This document shows, one piece after another, positions 53,900 to 64,000 of a stretch of DNA of 64,000 nucleotides (the first letter of the stretch is position 1; the number at the start of each line of letters is the position of its first letter). The translations under genes were made by a program, and so were the position numbers. The DNA comes from an uncultured Mollicutes bacterium (GTDB taxonomy: Bacteria; Bacillota_I; Bacilli_A; Acholeplasmatales; Anaeroplasmataceae): positions 49,335 through 113,334 of the forward strand of contig UQFG01000004.1 in assembly GCA_900540175.1 (NCBI GenBank). Direction: 5' to 3'. The notes beneath the pieces are model-generated. The model saw only the letters and a program-made list of their open reading frames with translations, ran no database searches and had not been told where the DNA came from.

Positions 53900-54940
53900 T
53901 TAAAAAGCATCGATTTCTTTTTTTAATACTTCTAAAATATCTTCTTCCTTTATTTTTTTTACGATTTTGCCTTTTTTAAACAACAAAGCTTCGTGATTCC
54001 CGCCGGCAATTCCAAGATCGGCTTCTTTCGCCTCGCCCGGACCGTTTACGGCACATCCCATCACCGCCACATGAATTTCTTTTTGTACCGTATTCAAATA
54101 TTCTTCTACGGCTTGGGCAATCGGAATCATATTCCACTGTGTTCTGCCGCAAGTCGGACAGGAAGTAAGAGAAGGGACGTTGTTAATTAAATGCAATTCT
54201 TTTAAAATTTCTTTGGCCGCCAGCACTTCCTTTTTCGGTTCATCGGTTAAAGAAACCCGAATGGTATTGCCGATTCCGAGATTTAAAATTTCAGCGATTC
54301 CGATGCTGGATTTAATGAGCCCTTTGAAAGAGGTTCCGGCTTCGGTAATGCCTACATGAAGCGGGTAAGGAAACGCTTCGGCTGCCAATCGATAGGCTTC
54401 AACCGTTAAATCGATACGGGAGGCTTTGAGCGATAAACTGATGTCGAAAAAATCGAGATCTTCTAAAATCTTAATGTGACGTCTGGCGGCTTCAATCATG
54501 TTTTTTGCCGTCGGTTTGGAAATATCTTTGGGCAGAGATCCGGCATTGACACCGATTCTGATCGGGATTTTTTTTTCTTTGCAGGCCGTTACGATTTTTT
54601 TGATTTTATCGTAATCGCTGATATTGCCCGGATTTAACCGTATTTTATCGATTCCCTGCTGAATGCAGGTTAAAGCCAGTTCGGCATCAAAGTGAATATC
54701 CGCAACCAAGGGAATATGAATCCGCGATTGGATCGTTTGGACGGCCAGTGCATCATCTTTGTCGTAGATCGCAACGCGGACTATTTCACATCCGTATCGT
54801 TCCAACTCTAAAATTTGCGCAACGGTGGCATCGACGTCTTTGGTTTTAGTGTTACACATACTTTGAATATAAATGTGACGGTTTCCGCCATAAGGGAGGT
54901 TTTTTATCAAAAAGGAACGTGTATTTTCTCTTGTTATCAT
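53900..54940 (-). CDS. ispG: 4-hydroxy-3-methylbut-2-en-1-yl diphosphate synthase
   Basis: Penultimate MEP-pathway step, using a 4Fe-4S cluster. The 346-residue protein starts at ATG 54940 behind GGTGATAAAG; a longer upstream frame has no family similarity. Motifs are IYIQSMCNTKTKDVDATVAQ, PLVADIHFDAELAL, RLNPGNI, TSCPTCGRTQW and VMGCAVNGPGEA, the last two holding the cluster Cys residues. An extended -10 (TGGTATAAT, 54957-54965 region) lies upstream. Confidence 0.94.
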   Translation of the reverse strand: MITRENTRSFLIKNLPYGGNRHIYIQSMCNTKTKDVDATVAQILELERYGCEIVRVAIYDKDDALAVQTIQSRIHIPLVADIHFDAELALTCIQQGIDKIRLNPGNISDYDKIKKIVTACKEKKIPIRIGVNAGSLPKDISKPTAKNMIEAARRHIKILEDLDFFDISLSLKASRIDLTVEAYRLAAEAFPYPLHVGITEAGTSFKGLIKSSIGIAEILNLGIGNTIRVSLTDEPKKEVLAAKEILKELHLINNVPSLTSCPTCGRTQWNMIPIAQAVEEYLNTVQKEIHVAVMGCAVNGPGEAKEADLGIAGGNHEALLFKKGKIVKKIKEEDILEVLKKEIDAF

Positions 54941-55001
54941 CTTTATCACCGTTTTTATTATACCATAATCTGCAAAAATGGTGAAAAGATAAAAAATATT
55001 G

Positions 55002-55030
55002 TTGCAATAAAAAAAAATTTTTGATATAAT
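55002..55030 (+). promoter_or_regulatory. Promoter of rpmG
   Basis: TTGCAA (55002-55007), 17-nt spacer, TATAAT (55025-55030). Confidence 0.7.
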
Positions 55031-55067
55031 CCTATAGGAAATAATCTTTAAGTCTGGAGGGATAAAG

Positions 55068-55217
55068 ATGCGTGATTTAGTGAAATTGGTTTGTTCCGAA
55101 TGCAAAAATGAAAATTACTATACCGATAAGAACAAAAAAACAACTCCTGAAAGAATGGAGATTAACAAGTATTGTCCTCATTGCCGCAAACATACAGCAC
55201 ATAAGGAAAAGAAATAA
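55068..55217 (+). CDS. rpmG: 50S ribosomal protein L33
   Basis: A 49-residue frame, [19 protein letters not shown] onward, with two Cys-x2-Cys pairs (CSEC and CPHC), the zinc-binding form of L33, and the basic HTAHKEKK tail. CTGGAGG precedes the ATG. It is monocistronic with its own promoter and terminator. Confidence 0.92.
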   Translation: MRDLVKLVCSECKNENYYTDKNKKTTPERMEINKYCPHCRKHTAHKEKK

Positions 55218-55239
55218 GCTTTTTTAAAAGCTTTTTTTC
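55216..55239 (+). terminator. Intrinsic terminator of rpmG
   Basis: AAGCTTTT pairs with AAAAGCTT, followed by T. Confidence 0.75.
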
Positions 55240-55256
55240 TTTTTAAGGAGAAAAAA

Positions 55257-55871
55257 ATGACGATTGAAAAAAAAGTAACGGGAAGTTTTTTGGCCAATAC
55301 ATATATTTTATCGAAGAACGGTCAAGCGGTTTTGATTGATCCGGGCTTGTCGTTTGGTAAAGAGGCCGAACAAATTAAAAAAAAGTATGATGTCGTAGCG
55401 ATCTTATTGACCCACGGCCATTTGGACCATATCGACGGAATCGCATATTTTGATGTTCCGATTTATCTGCATCAGGATGAACAGGCCTTTCTTTTTGACC
55501 CGACGTTATCGCTTTATCGTTTAATGGGCCTCAAACCGTCTTTCGACGAATCCAAACAAACGATCCAAACGGTTCAAGACGGGCAAATCCTTCAATTGTT
55601 GGAAGAAGAATTTTTAGTCATTCATACACCCGGTCATACCAAAGGAAGCGTTTGTTATCTGAATCAAAATAACTTATTTAGCGGCGATACCCTTTTTTGC
55701 GGAAGTATAGGAAGAACCGACTTTCCAACAGGGGATTTGAATGCCATGATGAAAAGTTTAGAGAAAATAATGCGGATTTGTCCCGGCGATACGGTTGTTT
55801 ATCCGGGGCACGACGATAAGACGACGTTGCGTTTTGAGAAAAAAAACAATCCGTTTTTACAAAATATTTAA
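55257..55871 (+). CDS. Glyoxalase II-like metallo-beta-lactamase-fold hydrolase
   Basis: The 204-residue protein has the MBL motifs LLTHGHLDHIDG (HxHxDH), HTPGHTKGS, FSGDTLFCGSIGRTDFPTGD and VYPGHDD, as in the YcbL/GloB-like family. It probably hydrolyses a thioester; the substrate is unknown. AAGGAG precedes the ATG, and a terminator follows directly. Confidence 0.85.
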   Translation: MTIEKKVTGSFLANTYILSKNGQAVLIDPGLSFGKEAEQIKKKYDVVAILLTHGHLDHIDGIAYFDVPIYLHQDEQAFLFDPTLSLYRLMGLKPSFDESKQTIQTVQDGQILQLLEEEFLVIHTPGHTKGSVCYLNQNNLFSGDTLFCGSIGRTDFPTGDLNAMMKSLEKIMRICPGDTVVYPGHDDKTTLRFEKKNNPFLQNI

Positions 55872-55892
55872 CGCTTTTATAGCGTTTTTTTC
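55870..55892 (+). terminator. Intrinsic terminator of the MBL gene
   Basis: AACGCT pairs with AGCGTT around TTTAT, followed by T. Confidence 0.75.
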
Positions 55893-55931
55893 TTATTTTT
55901 GGAAATACTATTGGTTATAAGGAGAAAAGAT

Positions 55932-56513
55932 ATGAAAAAATTACACGTCGATCGTTTTTTACCGTTTTTATTTTTCCTTTTTGTCTGTTTGCTTACCACC
56001 GTGCTTTATGCAACCATTCCTTTAGATGTCTCATGGATTTTGTTGTTGGAACTTTATGGCTGTTTGTTGCTTGTTTTTTTGATGTTGTTTGTTCCCATTC
56101 CCAAAATTTTTTCTTGGTATGTTGTTATTCATTTTGGGATGGCTCTTTGTTTGGGGACGATTTTTAATTTTTACAATCGGATTTTTTTCTGGGATTTATT
56201 GCTGCATGCTTATTTCGGCTGGATGATCAGTCATTTCTTTTATTGGCTTTGCAGGGGTAAAATTTCCGGCTTTTTCCTATTGGCGGTTGTTTTGTTTTTG
56301 ATTTCGCTGGGCGGAGCGGCTTTATGGGAATGTATGGAGTACGGCATGGATACTTTGTTTTCGATGGATACGCAAAAAATTGCCGAATCCATTGCAAACG
56401 GTAAATCGCCGGTAGCCGATACTATGGAAGACATTCTTATTACGATGGTGGGCAGTTTGAGTTTTTTGGGGTACCTGTTTATAAAGGAAAGACGGATTGC
56501 TTTAAAAAAATAA
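55932..56513 (+). CDS. Integral membrane protein, DUF2238/YjdF-like
   Basis: The 193-residue protein has five to six membrane helices. FFWDLLLHAYFGWMISHF, GGAALWECMEYGMDTLF and SPVADTMEDILITMVGS give the conserved His, Glu and Asp pattern (LLH, ALWE, DTxxD) seen in YjdF/DUF2238-type proteins. Function is unknown. ATG 55932 follows AAGGAG by seven bases. It lies just ahead of the hrcA operon but outside its promoter. Confidence 0.65.
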   Translation: MKKLHVDRFLPFLFFLFVCLLTTVLYATIPLDVSWILLLELYGCLLLVFLMLFVPIPKIFSWYVVIHFGMALCLGTIFNFYNRIFFWDLLLHAYFGWMISHFFYWLCRGKISGFFLLAVVLFLISLGGAALWECMEYGMDTLFSMDTQKIAESIANGKSPVADTMEDILITMVGSLSFLGYLFIKERRIALKK

Positions 56514-56530
56514 AAAAACTTTTCCAATTT

Positions 56531-56557
56531 TTAGCACTTTTTAATTGACAGTGCCAA
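56531..56557 (+). promoter_or_regulatory. CIRCE-like operator 1 of the hrcA operon
   Basis: TTAGCACTT-N9-CAGTGCCAA, near the CIRCE consensus. It covers the -35 box, as in clpB. Confidence 0.85.
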
Positions 56558-56573
56558 AAATATGTTTTATAAT
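56545..56573 (+). promoter_or_regulatory. Promoter of hrcA-grpE-dnaK-dnaJ
   Basis: TTGACA (56545-56550), 17-nt spacer, TATAAT (56568-56573); both boxes match consensus. Confidence 0.85.
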
Positions 56574-56576
56574 AGG

Positions 56577-56603
56577 ATTGCACTTGAGAAAGAAGAGTGC
56601 AAA
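56577..56603 (+). promoter_or_regulatory. CIRCE-like operator 2 in the hrcA leader
   Basis: ATTGCACTT-N9-GAGTGCAAA keeps the GCACT/AGTGC cores with the 9-nt spacer but differs in the outer bases. It lies between the -10 box and the ribosome site. Confidence 0.6.
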
Positions 56604-56619
56604 ACGATGAGGTGATAGT

Positions 56620-57636
56620 GTGTTATCCGACCGACAAAAACTGATTTTAAAAGCGATCATTGAAGAATATGTCAACAATAACGAACCGGTCGGTTCGAAA
56701 GCGTTGACGGAAAAACCGTATTTGGATTTTTCTTCGGCAACCATTCGCTATGATATGCAAAGTCTGGAAGAAAACGGTTATTTGGAAAAAACCCATACTT
56801 CTTCCGGAAGAATACCTTCTCAAGCGGGCTATCGGTATTACGTCGATCATTTGATTATCCGCGACAATCAAGTAACGGAATATTTCAAGTATTTGGATGA
56901 AATATTGGATAATCCGCATTTATCCAAAGAAGATGCATTGAAAAAAATCACGGCGTTTTTGAGTGAGTTAACCGGTTATTATTCCATCGTTCTCGGTTCG
57001 AGTACGGATTTTGCCAAAGTGATGAAAATGGAAATTGTTCCGCTTTCGGAAAAAGAAGCCGTTATGCTGATCGTTACCAATTCAGGGGCTGTCCAATCTC
57101 AGAAAATAACGATTCCATCCGGATATCATTTGGATGATCTGCTTCGAATCATTCAGTTGTTTGATAATGCGATGTACGATCATTCGGTGTATGAAATTAA
57201 AGAAGTCCTTTCCAAAGAAGCGGCCAAACCGCGGATCAGGCAGATGGTTGATTTTCGGGATGACATTCTAAATTTCATGATCAAAGGCTTTTCAAGGTTT
57301 TCCAATACGGAAACGTATGAATCCGGTTTGTCGAGATTGTTTAATCAGCCTGAATTTCAGGATTATCAAGTCATGCAAAAGATCTTGAAGGCGATTGACG
57401 AAGAAGCGATGAAGGATGTAGCGGATACATCGGAAGGGGCTTTGAAGATTCACATCGGCAGCGAAAATAAAAACAGCGGGTTAAAAGACTGTTCGATCAT
57501 TTCCATTCCTTATTATATCGACGATAACGAATACGGAACGATCATTTTAGTAGGGCCGACAAGAATGAATTATCGGGGTGTGATCCCACTTTTGGAGTAT
57601 GTGGCAAAAAGTATGCCCAAATTATATAACAGGTAG
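56620..57636 (+). CDS. hrcA: Heat-inducible transcription repressor
   Basis: Binds CIRCE and represses chaperone genes; folding of HrcA itself is known to be assisted by chaperones. The 338-residue protein starts with LSDRQKLILKAIIEEYVNNN and GSKALTEKPYLDFSSATIRYDM, the winged-helix HTH, then KTHTSSGRIPSQAGYRYYVD. The C-terminal half carries a GAF-like domain with IVLGSSTDFAKV and VGPTRMNYRGVI. GTG start at 56620 after GAGGTGATA. It leads the operon and lies downstream of two CIRCE-like sites, implying autoregulation. Confidence 0.94.
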   Translation: MLSDRQKLILKAIIEEYVNNNEPVGSKALTEKPYLDFSSATIRYDMQSLEENGYLEKTHTSSGRIPSQAGYRYYVDHLIIRDNQVTEYFKYLDEILDNPHLSKEDALKKITAFLSELTGYYSIVLGSSTDFAKVMKMEIVPLSEKEAVMLIVTNSGAVQSQKITIPSGYHLDDLLRIIQLFDNAMYDHSVYEIKEVLSKEAAKPRIRQMVDFRDDILNFMIKGFSRFSNTETYESGLSRLFNQPEFQDYQVMQKILKAIDEEAMKDVADTSEGALKIHIGSENKNSGLKDCSIISIPYYIDDNEYGTIILVGPTRMNYRGVIPLLEYVAKSMPKLYNR

Positions 57637-57645
57637 GTGTTGAAA

Positions 57646-60080
<2,435 letters not shown>

Positions 60081-60086
60081 ATAGGT

Positions 60087-60108
60087 AAGGGGACCGTTTG
60101 GCCCCTTT
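60087..60108 (+). other. Intercistronic hairpin between dnaK and dnaJ
   Basis: AAGGGG, a bulge and CC pair with GG and CCCCTTT around a short loop; the following T run is weak. It may be a partial terminator or an mRNA-processing element. Confidence 0.55.
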
Positions 60109-60127
60109 CATTCTGTGAGGTGCTTTT

Positions 60128-61246
60128 ATGGCAAAAAGAGATTATTATGAAGTGTTAGGGTTACAAAAAGGCGCAAGCCAAGATGATATTCGCCGGGCCT
60201 ATCGCCAATTGGCTAAAAAATATCATCCGGATGTGAATAAAGAACCCGGCGCCGAAGAAAAATTCAAAGAAATCAACGAAGCCTACGATACGCTTTCCGA
60301 TGAACAGAAAAAAGCCCGTTATGATCAATTCGGTTTTGATGATCCGACGGCCGGGTTTGGCGGCGGAAGCGGCTTTAGCGGTTTTTCCGGCGGATTCGGT
60401 GGTTTTGAGGATATTTTTTCCTCCTTTTTCGGCGGTGGCAGTACCAGAAGTTCTTCCAATGGGCCGCGTCAGGGAAATGATGTAGAAAAAAACATGACCA
60501 TCACATTCGAAGAAGCGGTATATGGCTGTAAAAAGAAAATTCGTTTAACGGTGGAAGATGAATGTACGGCTTGCGGTGGTACAGGTGCGTATTCGAAAAG
60601 CGATATCAAGACTTGTCCCAAATGCAAGGGGCAAGGTCGGGTATTTATGCGTCAACAGACGATTTTCGGTCAATCGACCGTTCAAACCACTTGTCCTGAT
60701 TGCGGCGGCACGGGAAAAATCATTACGAAAAAATGTGATGTGTGTGGCGGAAAGGGCCGTGTCCGCAGAACCAAAGACGTTGAGGTGACCATTCCGGCAG
60801 GAATCGATACGGGAATGACCTTGCGGATGGCCGGTTGCGGAGAAGCGGGTATCAACGGCGGTCCAAACGGCGATTTATATATCACATTTACGGTAACACC
60901 GCATCAACGATTCGTAAGAGACGGTTCGGATATTATTCTGACCGTTCCGATCAGTTTTTCTCAGGCTGCTTTAGGAGACAGCATTGAAGTTCCGACTATT
61001 GATTCGCCGGTTATGCTCAAAATTCCGGCCGGTACCCAATCGGAAACAAAATTCCGACTTCGGGGAAAAGGTTGTAAGAATCCGAAAAGTTCTTCTTCGG
61101 CTAGAGGAGATCAGTTTGTAATTGTTCATGTGGAAACACCGGTTAATTTAACGGCAGAAGAAAAAGCGTTATTCGAACAGCTCGGAAACGTTCAGAAAAA
61201 AGAGAAAAAATCCCCTTGGGATCGATTCAAAAATTTATTTCAATAA
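60128..61246 (+). CDS. dnaJ: Chaperone DnaJ (Hsp40)
   Basis: Co-chaperone that delivers substrates to DnaK. The 372-residue type I protein has the J domain with YHPDVNKE (HPD motif), a Gly/Phe-rich linker (about 75-115), and four Cys-x2-Cys-x-Gly-x-Gly zinc repeats (CTACGGTG, CPKCKGQG, CPDCGGTG, CDVCGGKG), then the C-terminal domains. TGAGGTGC precedes the ATG. It ends the heat-shock operon at a strong terminator. Confidence 0.96.
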   Translation: MAKRDYYEVLGLQKGASQDDIRRAYRQLAKKYHPDVNKEPGAEEKFKEINEAYDTLSDEQKKARYDQFGFDDPTAGFGGGSGFSGFSGGFGGFEDIFSSFFGGGSTRSSSNGPRQGNDVEKNMTITFEEAVYGCKKKIRLTVEDECTACGGTGAYSKSDIKTCPKCKGQGRVFMRQQTIFGQSTVQTTCPDCGGTGKIITKKCDVCGGKGRVRRTKDVEVTIPAGIDTGMTLRMAGCGEAGINGGPNGDLYITFTVTPHQRFVRDGSDIILTVPISFSQAALGDSIEVPTIDSPVMLKIPAGTQSETKFRLRGKGCKNPKSSSSARGDQFVIVHVETPVNLTAEEKALFEQLGNVQKKEKKSPWDRFKNLFQ

Positions 61247-61275
61247 AAAAAGGGAATCGTGCATTCCCTTTTTTT
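61244..61275 (+). terminator. Intrinsic terminator of the hrcA operon
   Basis: AAAAAAAGGGAAT pairs perfectly with ATTCCCTTTTTTT around CGTGC. Confidence 0.9.
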
Positions 61276-61282
61276 GTTCATC

Positions 61283-61311
61283 TTGAATTTTTCGTTTATA
61301 ATTGTTATAAT
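61283..61311 (+). promoter_or_regulatory. Promoter of the small membrane protein-rsmE-mtaB unit
   Basis: TTGAAT (61283-61288), 17-nt spacer, TATAAT (61306-61311). Confidence 0.75.
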
Positions 61312-61335
61312 AGGAAAGATTATCAGGAGGGCATT

Positions 61336-61893
61336 ATGAAAGAATTTGAAAAACTTTTATTAGAAGATACCAAACGAAAAATAACGGAAAAAGCCAAATT
61401 AGAAGTACGGTTGGGTTTGTTTGAACAAAAAAAAGAAGTAACCTTTGATTTGTCGAACTATACCTTGATGACGTACGATAAAAAATACAAAGGATTGTAC
61501 GATTTATATCAGCACAATGATACCAAAGCGTTGGTTTTCGTTTGTCCGTTGGTGGAAAACAATAAAGGCGATGAAGGAGAACGGCCGGATTTAAAACCTT
61601 ATGCGTACGATGTTTTGTATCTGGAAACGCTGTCTATAGAACAATACGAACAAGTTCAAGCGGCCTCCGCACATGAAAACAGTTCCGTCATTGATCTTTT
61701 TTATAAAATCGCTTTTGTTTTATATTTTGTCAGTCTGGGTGTTACGCTTTGTTTGATCATTGCTGCATCGATTTATTTCCAGGAAATGACCAACGTATTC
61801 TTGGTTTGCGGGACGATGATTTCCATGCAGGTACTTTATACGGCTTTGATGCCTTTGATTATGATTCAGTACCGAAAATTCAAGGCCGAGTAA
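61336..61893 (+). CDS. Uncharacterised protein with two C-terminal membrane helices
   Basis: The 185-residue protein is not one I recognise. The first 115 residues are soluble and charged (KEFEKLLLEDTKRKITEKAK at the start). Two membrane helices follow (about 120-142 and 150-172), with a short loop between them. AGGAGG lies five bases before ATG 61336; a longer frame upstream overlaps the dnaJ terminator and is rejected. rsmE starts 2 nt after its stop, so it is part of the same transcript. Confidence 0.7.
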   Translation: MKEFEKLLLEDTKRKITEKAKLEVRLGLFEQKKEVTFDLSNYTLMTYDKKYKGLYDLYQHNDTKALVFVCPLVENNKGDEGERPDLKPYAYDVLYLETLSIEQYEQVQAASAHENSSVIDLFYKIAFVLYFVSLGVTLCLIIAASIYFQEMTNVFLVCGTMISMQVLYTALMPLIMIQYRKFKAE

Positions 61894-61894
61894 G

Positions 61895-62632
61895 ATGCAA
61901 AAATATTTCATTTCCGCTTCGGAATTCGACCGGCAGTGTATCCGAAACGAAGATGTTTTTCATATTCGGACGGTCATGCGCTATAAAGTCGGGGATTTGA
62001 TTTTGGTTGCCTATAACAGCAGAAGTTATCTTGCTCGTTTGACGATGATCACTGACAAAGAAGTTTCTTTTGAAATTGTGGAAGAGAAAACCGAAAACCG
62101 CGAGTTTCCGTTTTTCATTCACTTGTTTCAAGGATACCCCAAAGGGGATAAACTGGAAAATATCATTAAATACGGAACGCAATTGGGTGTAAGGGCGGTT
62201 TGTCCGGTGTTGATGCAATATTCGGTTGTGAAATTGGAAGAAAAGAAAAAAAAGGCCAAACAAGAACGGTTTTCCAAAATCGCCAAAGAGGCAGCGGAAC
62301 AGTCTTTTCGAAATATTGTTCCGCGTATTGATGAAGTTTGTCGGTTAAAAGAAATCGATTTTTCTTCTTACGATCTTAAAATCGTTTGTTATGAAGAAGC
62401 GGCCAAAAGCGGAGAAAAAAGTGCTTTTAAACAGATGGTCCGACAAATCAAACCGAATATGAACGTGGCGATTATCGTCGGTCCGGAAGGCGGAATCAGT
62501 CCGGGAGAACTTTCTTATTTAGAAGAACAGGGATTTATCAAAGTCGGGTTGGGCCCGCGAATTTTAAGAACGGAAACCGTGGTGTTTTACGTTCTTTCGG
62601 CAATAAGTTATGAATGGGAATTAAAAGAATGA
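61895..62632 (+). CDS. rsmE: 16S rRNA (uracil-1498-N3)-methyltransferase
   Basis: Methylates U1498 of 16S rRNA. The 245-residue SPOUT protein has an N-terminal PUA-like domain and the C-terminal knot signatures IIVGPEGGISPGEL and VGLGPRILRTETV, which bind SAM. The ATG lies 2 nt after the previous stop. It overlaps mtaB by ATGA, and this dnaJ-rsmE-mtaB order is often seen in Bacillota. Confidence 0.94.
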   Translation: MQKYFISASEFDRQCIRNEDVFHIRTVMRYKVGDLILVAYNSRSYLARLTMITDKEVSFEIVEEKTENREFPFFIHLFQGYPKGDKLENIIKYGTQLGVRAVCPVLMQYSVVKLEEKKKKAKQERFSKIAKEAAEQSFRNIVPRIDEVCRLKEIDFSSYDLKIVCYEEAAKSGEKSAFKQMVRQIKPNMNVAIIVGPEGGISPGELSYLEEQGFIKVGLGPRILRTETVVFYVLSAISYEWELKE

Positions 62633-63930
62633 AAAAAATCGGATTTCAAACATTAGGGTGTAAAGTCAATATTTATGAATCGAACGCGCTTAAAAACGAA
62701 TTGGCTGCCAAAGGATACGAAATCGTAGAACCGAGTGCCGATTGTGATGCGTTTATTGTCAATACGTGTTCCGTTACCAATATGGCCGATGCAAAAAGTC
62801 GAAAAATCATCCGCCGGATGCATCATCTCAATCCGGAAGCTGTTTTATGCGTGATGGGATGTTATGCGCAAACCAATCCGGAGGCAATGACCATCGACGG
62901 AATTGACATTTTAGTCGGTACCGGCAATAAAAAAGAAGTTATCGAATTGTTGGAAGAAAAATTTTTGGATAAGTCCATTCAAAAGAAAATTCATCTATTG
63001 GATATCGCCAATCATCATGAATACGAAAAATTGGAAGTGACGACCTACGATCATGCCAGAGCGTTTGTTAAAATCGAAGACGGATGCGAAAATTTCTGTT
63101 CGTATTGCATTATTCCGTATGCCAGAGGCCCGATTCGCTGTAAACCGGCCGATGAAGTTATTGAAGAGTTGAAGCGTATTACGGAAAAAGGGTTTAAAGA
63201 AATTGTTTTAGCCGGAATCCATACGGGAAAATATCGAGATCGTACCACCAACTTATCTTCTTTGATCGCACGGATTTTAAAAGAAGTTCCGTTGTTGGAA
63301 CGGTTGCGTCTTTCATCCATTGAAATCAACGAAATCGACGATGATTTTTTAGCATTGTTGAAAACTTCTTCTAAATTGGCCGATCATTTGCATCTGCCCC
63401 TTCAATCCGGCAGTGATTTGATTTTAAAGAAAATGGAGCGCCGATACGATACGGCATTTTTTAAAGAAAAGATTCGGCAAATCCGTCAGGTTCGACCGGA
63501 TATCTCTCTTTCAACCGATATCATTGTCGGTTTTCCGTACGAAAGCGAAAACGAATTCAATGAAACGGTCCGTTTCGCCGAAGAAATTCGCTTCAGTAAA
63601 ATTCATGTCTTTCCGTATTCCATGAGAGAAAAAACCAAGGCCGTAAGCATGCCGCAAGTCGACAGTGCCGCCAAACGAAAAAGAGCATCCGCACTTTTAG
63701 CCGTTTCCGATCGGTTGGAATGCGCCTATCGACAACAATTTTTGCATAAGACGCTGACGGTACTGGCCGAACAAAGAAAAGGCGAGTACTTGGTCGGTCA
63801 TACCGAAAATTATCTAGAGGTATGGTTCAAAGGAGAAGATCGCTTGCTTAAAAAAATTGTTCCGGTGGTATTGGATGATATAAAGAACAATCACTTGATC
63901 GGCCATTTGCTCGACCATAAACTTGGATAA
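62629..63930 (+). CDS. mtaB: tRNA (t6A37-C2)-methylthiotransferase
   Basis: Radical SAM enzyme making ms2t6A at A37 of ANN-decoding tRNAs. The 433-residue protein has the N-terminal MTTase domain with QTLGCKVNIYES, VNTCSVTN and VMGCYAQT (three cluster Cys), the radical SAM motif DGCENFCSYCIIPYARGP, and a C-terminal TRAM-like domain. The ATG overlaps the rsmE stop. With the TcdA-like domain at 494, it shows that t6A modification is elaborated in this organism. Confidence 0.95.
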   Translation: MKKIGFQTLGCKVNIYESNALKNELAAKGYEIVEPSADCDAFIVNTCSVTNMADAKSRKIIRRMHHLNPEAVLCVMGCYAQTNPEAMTIDGIDILVGTGNKKEVIELLEEKFLDKSIQKKIHLLDIANHHEYEKLEVTTYDHARAFVKIEDGCENFCSYCIIPYARGPIRCKPADEVIEELKRITEKGFKEIVLAGIHTGKYRDRTTNLSSLIARILKEVPLLERLRLSSIEINEIDDDFLALLKTSSKLADHLHLPLQSGSDLILKKMERRYDTAFFKEKIRQIRQVRPDISLSTDIIVGFPYESENEFNETVRFAEEIRFSKIHVFPYSMREKTKAVSMPQVDSAAKRKRASALLAVSDRLECAYRQQFLHKTLTVLAEQRKGEYLVGHTENYLEVWFKGEDRLLKKIVPVVLDDIKNNHLIGHLLDHKLG

Positions 63931-63973
63931 ATTCGTTTATTTTAAGCAAATTGCAATAATAAAGTTTACACTT

Positions 63974-64000
63974 AGGGATTTATTTGTTAGATAAATCCCT
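63974..64000 (+). terminator. Hairpin at the window end, probable terminator
   Basis: AGGGATTTAT (63974-63983) pairs perfectly with ATAAATCCCT (63991-64000). Any T run lies outside the window. Confidence 0.65.

Noticed and set aside
54941..55105. Longer N-terminus for ispG
   Set aside because: The extra residues are unlike the family and would cross the probable promoter; ATG 54940 has a proper ribosome site.

Overview
The window is gene-dense chromosomal DNA from a low-GC, Gram-positive-type bacterium (Bacillota). TGA is used as an ordinary stop codon (pyrB, carB, rsmE and others). The promoters are sigma-A-like, Rho-independent terminators are abundant, and regulation uses the Bacillota-type PyrR leader and HrcA/CIRCE systems. 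Isoprenoids are made by the MEP pathway (dxs, ispG, ispH), and a class B penicillin-binding protein together with uppS points to a peptidoglycan wall. I therefore favour a walled Bacilli/Erysipelotrichia-like lineage over a wall-less Mollicute. This is inference from gene content; no 16S gene is present.

Layout. 1-2017: end of a TtcA-like tRNA thiolase and a ThiF/TcdA-patatin fusion gene. 2028-11511: a complete de novo UMP operon, pyrB-pyrC-carA-carB-pyrK-pyrD-pyrF-pyrE, behind a PyrR-type attenuator; its CarA has lost the glutaminase catalytic residues. 11539-18827: flavodoxin, ferredoxin-type aldo/keto reductase, two small proteins, dxs, convergent ispH-uppS, an alpha/beta hydrolase and an unknown gene. 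18829-21169: CIRCE-controlled clpB lacking its N-domain, and a divergent tRNA-Cys. 21481-31495: DUF2871 protein, then a pectin/plant-polysaccharide block (GH28, six-hairpin glycosidase-like protein, 1292-residue PL9 lipoprotein, AraC regulator) with a cre-like site, and a flavin reductase-like protein. 31542-38813: EEP hydrolase, xylA, divergent PPi-type and ATP-type phosphofructokinases, pyruvate kinase and a YfcE-like phosphodiesterase. 38860-41425: comEA-comEC. 41485-44907: FRG-domain protein, asnB with a start-codon inverted repeat, GerW-like protein. 44953-49362: ygiQ-DUF4430-ECF S component (minus strand), divergent from a B12-binding radical SAM gene. 49425-54940: a signal-peptide/TM protein, class B PBP, MATE exporter with an attenuator-like leader, ispG. 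55002-56513: rpmG, MBL hydrolase, membrane protein. 56531-61275: hrcA-grpE-dnaK-dnaJ with two CIRCE-like elements. 61283-64000: small membrane protein, rsmE, mtaB and a terminal hairpin.

How it fits together. Pentose and hexose units feed xylA and the PFK/Pyk block; pectin fragments are probably cut outside by the PL9 lipoprotein and inside by the GH28 and six-hairpin proteins. HrcA appears to control clpB as well as its own operon. No CRISPR array, insertion sequence, prophage or rRNA was found. The strongest candidates for something new are the glutaminase-dead CarA in an otherwise intact pyrimidine operon, the ThiF-patatin fusion, the MATE leader, and the asnB inverted repeat.
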